In this document: one piece after another, positions 5,053 to 8,831 of the stretch
How the letters are laid out: each line of letters opens with the position of its first letter
Position numbering within the stretch: the first letter of the stretch is position 1
Origin: an uncultured Cloacibacillus sp.
Lineage (GTDB): Bacteria > Synergistota > Synergistia > Synergistales > Synergistaceae
Length of the DNA stretch: 8,831 bases
Direction: 5' to 3'
Assembly: GCA_900545755.1 (NCBI GenBank)
Contig: URAG01000088.1
Coordinates: 1-8,831, forward strand
The notes under the pieces: generated by a model
Database searches by the model: none
What the model saw: the letters and a program-made list of their open reading frames with translations, nothing else
Told to the model about the DNA's origin: nothing
Program-made: the position numbers and the translations under genes

Positions 5053-6168
5053 TCAGCGCATGACTATACGCGGCTGCACACGTCCGTCGCCGTCGCGCGA
5101 CATGAGCACCTGGAAAAGCTCTATCGCGCGCGAGCGGAAGGCCCCTGCGCATGAAAGCAGATAATATTCCCACATTCTGCGGAAGCGCTCGCCGTACCTG
5201 TCCGCGAAGGCGGGCCATGCTTTCGTAAAATTCTTGTGCCAGCGCATCAGCGTCTTGTCGTAGTTCGTCCCGAGGTTGTGAAGGTCCTCCATGACGAAAA
5301 GCCCCTCCATAGCGGACGCTATCTCCGCAGCCGAAGGAAGGCTGCCGTTTGGGAAAATGTATTTATTGAGCCACCTGTCGCAGTTTATAGCGGACGTGTT
5401 GCCCGCTATCGTGTGCAGCAGGAAAAGGCCGTTCTTCGCGAGTACGCGCCGCGCCGTTTCCATGAATACGCGGAAATTCTTCGGCCCGACGTGCTCGAAC
5501 ATACCGACCGAGACTATCTTGTCGTACTCGCCGTCGATGTCGCGGTAATCTCGCTCGATAAATTCGACCGGTAGGCCTCGGCAGTCCTCACGCGCGAAAG
5601 CGAGCTGCTCCTTCGATATATTCACAGCCGTCACGCGGCATCCGAAGCGCGAAGCCATGAACTTCGCGAGGCCGCCCCATCCGCTTCCGATGTCTAGCAG
5701 GCGGTCGCCCTCTTTCAGCTCAAGCTTCCGCGCGATCAGTTCGAGTTTCTTCACCTGCGCCTCGGCGAGGTCGTCCGTGTCTTTGAAGTACGCGCAGCTG
5801 TATTGATGCAGCGGGTCGAGGAACGAAAAGAAAAGATCGTTGCTTAGGTCGTAATGCTCGCGCGCGACGCGGCGGCTGCGGCGGCGGTTTTGCATATTCA
5901 GCAGCTCCATCGGCAGAAGCAGCAGCGCATAACGGAGGCTTCCTTTAATGTCGCGCTCCGCGCCGCACCTTATGACGCGGCATATCAGCTCGTCTATCCG
6001 TCCGCACTCCCACCATCCGTCCATATACGACTCTCCGAGGCCGAGATTCTTCTCGCGCATCACGCGCCCGTAGAACCGTCCGTCGAGCACCTGCGGGTCC
6101 CATGCGTCCGGTCCGTTTATCGTAATTCCGACCGACCTGAGCCTTTCGACAATAATTGAAGGAAACAT
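5053..6168 (-). CDS. cfa: Cyclopropane-fatty-acyl-phospholipid synthase
   Basis: A 371-residue SAM-dependent methyltransferase that adds a methylene bridge across cis double bonds of membrane phospholipid acyl chains, acting at the cytoplasmic membrane face. It is similar to E. coli Cfa (382 residues) along its whole length. Near the N-terminus it has GLGESYMDGWWEC (43-55), then EHYDLSNDLF (104-113) and QYSCAY (122-127). The SAM-binding loop LLDIGSGWGG is at 157-166, VGMFEHVGPKN at 221-231, LHTI at 251-254, NKYIFPNG at 268-275 and the cysteine-bearing LLSCAGAFRSR at 337-347. The start at 6168 is preferred because GGAGGT (6181-6176) sits 7 nt upstream; an upstream ATG at 6225 would add 19 residues but has no SD. 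The gene appears monocistronic. No intrinsic terminator is seen in the 12-nt gap to the convergent gene, so transcripts may overlap. Confidence 0.93.
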   Translation of the reverse strand: MFPSIIVERLRSVGITINGPDAWDPQVLDGRFYGRVMREKNLGLGESYMDGWWECGRIDELICRVIRCGAERDIKGSLRYALLLLPMELLNMQNRRRSRRVAREHYDLSNDLFFSFLDPLHQYSCAYFKDTDDLAEAQVKKLELIARKLELKEGDRLLDIGSGWGGLAKFMASRFGCRVTAVNISKEQLAFAREDCRGLPVEFIERDYRDIDGEYDKIVSVGMFEHVGPKNFRVFMETARRVLAKNGLFLLHTIAGNTSAINCDRWLNKYIFPNGSLPSAAEIASAMEGLFVMEDLHNLGTNYDKTLMRWHKNFTKAWPAFADRYGERFRRMWEYYLLSCAGAFRSRAIELFQVLMSRDGDGRVQPRIVMR

Positions 6169-6380
6169 CCTGTCCACCTCCGCGATATCTGCGATTGTGA
6201 TATAATTCGATTCGCGTGCGTCCATGAGCGCGCTAAATCTCTGCGTTAACGGCCGGCGTATAGGACGCTGAGCGCACCGCCGCAAAAATACAAAAAATCT
6301 AAATATATTATAATACCGCGGCGCGAAAAACGTAGATTTATGCAGTGAAATTAAAAGAAACAAAAGGAAGATGATTGGAA
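6169..6380. promoter_or_regulatory. Divergent AT-rich promoter region between cfa and the DMT gene
   Basis: The run ATATATTATAATA (6303-6315) contains TATAAT on both strands (plus 6309-6314; minus 6312-6307), so -10 boxes for either gene are possible. I see no good -35 partner for either, and assignment is uncertain. A nearer minus-strand TATATC lies around 6199-6204. No gene is supported here. Confidence 0.3.
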
Positions 6381-6725
6381 ATGCTGCGTCACGTCCTGCC
6401 ACTCTGCATGCTGATGGTCTCCAACGTATTCATGACCTACGCATGGTACGGGCACCTGAAATATCTTGCTGCGAAGCCGGTTATGGTCGCGGTGCTCATA
6501 AGCTGGGGCATAGCCTTTCTCGAATACTGCTTCCAAGTCCCGGCGAACCGCATGGGAAGCACGGTCTACTCGCTTCCGCAGCTCAAGATAATTCAAGAGG
6601 TCATAACTATGACCGTATTCGCCGCCTTCTCCTACTTCGTAATGAAGGAGAAGCTCACGATGAACTACCTATACGCCGCGCTCTGCATGGTAGGCGCAGT
6701 GTTCTTTATATTCAGGGGAAATTAA
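6381..6725 (+). CDS. Small DMT-family membrane protein (DUF486)
   Basis: A 114-residue protein with four hydrophobic helices, at about 3-17, 31-48, 70-87 and 93-111. It matches the DUF486 (DMT superfamily) pattern: MTYAWYGHLK in the first loop, SWGIAFLEYCFQVPANR in the second helix and loop, QLKIIQEVIT before the third helix, and FFIFRGN at the end. These are inner-membrane proteins of single-domain DMT size (about 110-120 residues), perhaps working as dimers like SMR exporters; substrate unknown. ATG 6381 is chosen because AAGGAAG (6364-6370) lies 10 nt upstream. A TTG two codons earlier is in frame but only 4 nt from that SD. It is monocistronic and ended by the shared bidirectional terminator. 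Confidence 0.88.
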   Translation: MLRHVLPLCMLMVSNVFMTYAWYGHLKYLAAKPVMVAVLISWGIAFLEYCFQVPANRMGSTVYSLPQLKIIQEVITMTVFAAFSYFVMKEKLTMNYLYAALCMVGAVFFIFRGN

Positions 6726-6738
6726 AGGAAATCCGATA

Positions 6739-6776
6739 AAAAGCCGCCGCCCGTTCGGATATGGGCGGCGGCTTTT
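6739..6776. terminator. Bidirectional intrinsic terminator between the DMT gene and dapB
   Basis: AAAAGCCGCCGCCC (6739-6752) and GGGCGGCGGCTTTT (6763-6776) form a perfect 14-bp stem with a 10-nt loop. The A/T ends give a T-run-like tail in both directions, 13 nt after the DMT stop codon and 2 nt after the dapB stop codon. Confidence 0.92.
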
Positions 6777-6778
6777 CG

Positions 6779-7570
6779 TTATTTCGTCAGTTCATCGAAG
6801 CTCGTGATAAAAACGCCTCGCGGCGATGAAAGCAGCTTGCGCACAGCCATCAGCACGCCGCCGGTGAAAACGCCGCTCGAAAAGTCGTCAACGCTTATCG
6901 TGATAACTTCATCGTTGCGCGCCATCCTTATCGTGTGCCCAGAAAACGGGCCAGGGTAGGAGAGCCTCTCCGCGAATACCTGCGTCCCGCCGATATCAGC
7001 GCCTAACGCGCCTTTATATGTCTCCGCGCTCGCCACTTTGCCAGCCTCGCGTTCGGACAGGATGCCCGCGAGCATCGCGGCCGTACCGCTCGGCGCGTTG
7101 CCCATCGCCGCCGGGTGGCGGTCGGTCACCGATGCGTAGGGGTAATACTCGCGCGCCTCGCGCAGAAATTTTGCAATGAGGTTTATCCCGAGCGCGTAAT
7201 TCGGCAGAGCCGCCCATCGCAGCCCGCGCGAGACGGCTCGCGCGCCGAGCGCAGCGAGCTTCTCCTGCTTCAGCCCCGTCGTGCCTATCACCGCGTCGGC
7301 GCCTAGCCGCAGGTAACAGTTAAGATTCTCCTCCATTACCGACGCCGCCGAAAATTCCACGACGATATCGGGCTTCGAGGCTGCGACGCCGTCTTCCAGC
7401 GAAGCCGACGCACAGACGCCGAGCGGCGCGATTCCGGCAAGAGTCCCTAAATCCTCGCCCGCTTCGAGACACCATCCGCCCGCGAGCTCGAACTCGCCGC
7501 CCGCCGCAATTTCGCGCACGAGCGCCCTGCCGACGTTGCCGGACGCGCCGGAAAGAAAAATCCTCGCCAT
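6779..7570 (-). CDS. dapB: DapB-like 4-hydroxy-tetrahydrodipicolinate reductase with an altered catalytic motif
   Basis: The 263-residue protein has usual DapB length. DapB reduces the cyclic product of DapA with NAD(P)H in lysine and diaminopimelate synthesis. Visible: the dinucleotide-binding loop GASGNVGR (8-15), VVEFSAAS (70-77), GTTG (96-99), LPNYALGINL (122-131), the substrate loop APSGTA (159-164) and GHTIRMA. The family signature E-x-H-H-x-x-K before that loop reads DRHPAAM here (150-156). The first histidine (H152, matching E. coli H159) is kept. The second is proline, and the lysine (E. coli K163) is methionine. K163 is considered catalytic, so this enzyme may be impaired, use another residue, or have another substrate. 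The start at 7570 has a strong AGGAGGT about 8 nt upstream. It is the last gene of a three-gene operon, 18 nt after the elaA-like gene. Confidence 0.82.
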   Translation of the reverse strand: MARIFLSGASGNVGRALVREIAAGGEFELAGGWCLEAGEDLGTLAGIAPLGVCASASLEDGVAASKPDIVVEFSAASVMEENLNCYLRLGADAVIGTTGLKQEKLAALGARAVSRGLRWAALPNYALGINLIAKFLREAREYYPYASVTDRHPAAMGNAPSGTAAMLAGILSEREAGKVASAETYKGALGADIGGTQVFAERLSYPGPFSGHTIRMARNDEVITISVDDFSSGVFTGGVLMAVRKLLSSPRGVFITSFDELTK

Positions 7571-7588
7571 AGCAAAACCTCCTTTTTG

Positions 7589-8050
7589 TTAAACGCGGCC
7601 CGCGCCGCGAAGCTCGAGCCTCATATCGACGTGCTGTACGCCCGCGTCGTCGTAAGGCTCGGAAATTTCAATAAAACCGAAAGAGCGGTAAAATTCCGTC
7701 AAATAAACCTGCGCGCCTATCGTCAGAGCGCAGTCCCTAAACTCGGCGCGCGCGAGCGAAATCCCGCGTTCCATCATAGTGCGTGCAAGCCCGCGCCCGC
7801 GATAGGCCGGGGCGACCGCCACGCGCCCGAGCGAAGGCGTGTCGTAAGTAATGCCGGCTTGAAGCACTCGCATCGAAGCAGCGAGCGTCTCCCCGTCGTA
7901 TGCGAAGAGATGCAGCGCGCACAAATCCGCGCCGTCCACGTCGTTATACGGCGAACTCTGCTCCGCGACGAAAACCTCGCTCCGCATTCTTAGAATATCG
8001 TAAAGCTCGCGCTTCGTAAGCCCGTCGAAATTTTTAATCTGCCACTCCAT
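7589..8050 (-). CDS. elaA: ElaA-type GNAT N-acetyltransferase
   Basis: A 153-residue GNAT acetyltransferase, the same length as E. coli ElaA and similar along it. It has MEWQ at the start, ELYDILRMRSEVFVAEQ (15-31), PYNDVDGADL (34-43), GRVAVAPAYRGRGLAR (75-90, containing the acetyl-CoA pyrophosphate loop R-G-R-G-L-A), IGAQVYLTEFYRSFGF (111-126) and a closing H-VDM. It transfers acetyl groups from acetyl-CoA; the natural acceptor of ElaA proteins is not established. ATG 8050 is chosen for its SD (GAGGAGG, about 10 nt upstream) and its match to the family start; ATG 8056 is only about 4 nt from that SD. Its first 17 bases overlap the end of the kinase gene, which suggests translational coupling. 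Confidence 0.88.
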   Translation of the reverse strand: MEWQIKNFDGLTKRELYDILRMRSEVFVAEQSSPYNDVDGADLCALHLFAYDGETLAASMRVLQAGITYDTPSLGRVAVAPAYRGRGLARTMMERGISLARAEFRDCALTIGAQVYLTEFYRSFGFIEISEPYDDAGVQHVDMRLELRGAGRV

Positions 8051-8582
8051 GCGCATCCCCCTCCTCATAAAACAGCGCCCTGCCCGACAGCACGGAGGAA
8101 GCTATGGCGCGCGCCGCCGCGGCCGGCGAAACGCCGTCAGTAGCTATGACTTCACCGAAGGCGTCGAATTCGCGCCTCCTCGCAAGACTTCGCTCAACGA
8201 TTTCGCTTTCGCGCAGCCCCGCCTTCACGTCGCGCAAAAGCCTTCGAGTAAGCTCTTCCTCTGAAGCGTCGAGCGTAAAAAGAAAAAACCTCGCGTCCGA
8301 TAAATCCAGCCGCGCCAGCAAATCCTCAACAATGCTGCGGCGGTGCATCACCCAGTAAAAAATGACGTTGACGCGTCCGTCGAAGGCGAGATAGTTGTTA
8401 AGCAGAAAAGCGACATTGCGCAGCACGAGCGCGCGCTCCGCCTTGCCTGGCGTGAACGGCTCCATGTCCCAGCACCAATCGCCGTCGAGGAAAAACGACG
8501 GCGCGAGAATTTTTTTAAGCTCGCGCGACACGGCGCTCTTTCCCGCGCCCATCGTCCCGTTGATAAAGATCAGGTTCTTCAT
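8034..8582 (-). CDS. P-loop small-molecule or nucleotide kinase-like protein
   Basis: A 182-residue P-loop NTPase of the small kinase type. The Walker A loop GTMGAGKS is at 9-16, directly after the first beta strand. An FLDGDWCW segment (31-38) has acidic residues where such kinases bind substrate or magnesium. A hydrophobic strand VNVIFYWVMH (71-80) follows, then FLFTLDASEEEL (100-111). An arginine-rich lid-like helix (RRLLRDVKAG, RSLARRREFD at 113-140) is typical of AAA_18/shikimate-kinase-like folds. The substrate is not recognisable. ATG 8582 is chosen because GGAGGG (8597-8592) is 9 nt upstream and the P-loop sits at the usual distance from the N-terminus. It is the first gene of the operon kinase, elaA-like, dapB, and overlaps the next gene by 17 bases. 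Confidence 0.78.
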   Translation of the reverse strand: MKNLIFINGTMGAGKSAVSRELKKILAPSFFLDGDWCWDMEPFTPGKAERALVLRNVAFLLNNYLAFDGRVNVIFYWVMHRRSIVEDLLARLDLSDARFFLFTLDASEEELTRRLLRDVKAGLRESEIVERSLARRREFDAFGEVIATDGVSPAAAARAIASSVLSGRALFYEEGDAHGVAD

Positions 8583-8610
8583 CGCATTGCACCCTCCGCA
8601 CCATAAGCTA

Positions 8611-8619
8611 ATCATAGCA
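8611..8619 (-). promoter_or_regulatory. Putative extended -10 promoter of the kinase-elaA-dapB operon
   Basis: On the minus strand TGC-TATGAT is an extended -10 element. No clear -35 is seen 16-18 nt upstream. Transcription would start near 8604, 22 nt before the kinase ATG. Confidence 0.4.
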
Positions 8620-8737
8620 CCGCCAAGCGCGCGCAAAGTAGTAATTTTAGGAAAAATAAAAATTTTTAATCCCGTCATCGCGCGGAAAAACGCAAAAAAT
8701 TAGCTTGCACCATGCCGTGCGTCCTACAAAAAAACGC

Positions 8738-8766
8738 TTGACGTATTTGAGGTCGCGTAATATACT
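8738..8766 (+). promoter_or_regulatory. Strong sigma-70 promoter for a gene beyond the right edge
   Basis: TTGACG (8738-8743), a 17-nt spacer and TATACT (8761-8766). Transcription would start near 8773, so the last ~59 bases are leader RNA. Confidence 0.8.
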
Positions 8767-8791
8767 GCCATTTGTTGCGCCGCGGGAGGGC

Positions 8792-8828
8792 GGTTCCGAG
8801 GGAAACCTCGGGGCGGGCCTGAAAGGAG
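8792..8828 (+). promoter_or_regulatory. Hairpin leader with GAAA tetraloop and SD for an off-window gene
   Basis: CCGAGG (8796-8801), a GAAA loop and CCTCGG (8806-8811) form a GNRA-capped stem, extendable by two U-G pairs and one G-C pair to 9 bp. It is followed by AAAGGAG (8822-8828), a clear SD, so a start codon is expected within about 10 bases after the window. I cannot assign it to a known leader family. Confidence 0.5.
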
Positions 8829-8831
8829 CGG

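Noticed and set aside
5044..5060. TGCGC/GCGCA hairpin between the convergent genes as a terminator
   Set aside because: Only five pairs, overlaps a coding end and has no T tract.
6169..6402. Longer N-terminus for the cfa product
   Set aside because: The extra residues come from an AT-rich promoter-like region, no SD precedes the upstream starts, and the 371-residue form matches the family with an ideal SD.
1..8831. CRISPR array, tRNA, rRNA or insertion sequence
   Set aside because: No regularly spaced direct repeats, no tRNA-like cloverleaf, no rRNA core and no transposase or flanking terminal repeats were seen on either strand.

Overview
The window reads as a piece of a GC-rich bacterial chromosome that favours CTC for leucine, CGC for arginine and ATA for isoleucine. 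The gene content fits an anaerobic, probably diderm lineage: a phenylacetate-CoA-ligase-like enzyme paired with a tandem-ACT protein, cyclopropane fatty acid synthase, DapB, and a secreted periplasmic-type protein. I lean towards Synergistota (Cloacibacillus/Synergistes-like), but this is an inference from gene content and codon style. I recognised no marker gene.

Layout. Bases 1-195 (minus) hold the start of a gene whose N-terminus looks like hemolysin III and whose continuation looks like a sensory Cache domain. Bases 196-481 are a divergent promoter region. Bases 482-2326 (plus) are a paaK-like ligase, a tandem-ACT protein and a strong terminator. Bases 2327-2975 hold no convincing intact gene, only a possible decayed membrane-protein remnant. 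Bases 2976-4139 (minus) encode a cation diffusion facilitator (CDF) metal exporter. Its leader (about 4181-4298) has the layout of a NiCo/czcD-type metal riboswitch with a consensus promoter just upstream. A perfect inverted repeat lies between that promoter and the divergent promoter of a secreted hypothetical protein (4411-5040). Convergent to that gene is a cyclopropane fatty acid synthase (5053-6168, minus). A small DMT/DUF486 membrane protein follows (6381-6725, plus), sharing a bidirectional terminator with a minus-strand operon: P-loop kinase, ElaA-type acetyltransferase and DapB (8582 down to 6779). The right edge carries a strong plus-strand promoter and a hairpin leader with a Shine-Dalgarno (SD) site for a gene just beyond the window.

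The most interesting biology is the metal-export locus: promoter, aptamer-like RNA with a mutually exclusive hairpin, and CDF transporter, plus a possible operator shared with the neighbouring secreted protein. A second oddity is a DapB that keeps its cofactor and substrate loops but lacks the catalytic lysine.

A strong caution concerns the first ~960 bases. Codon use inside the ligase switches abruptly at about 953-983 (leucine 11/14 CTG before, 0/21 CTG after), and the gene at the left edge looks like two unrelated families joined in frame. The left end may therefore be a chimeric assembly, or less likely a natural mosaic, so its promoters should not be assumed to belong to the native genes.
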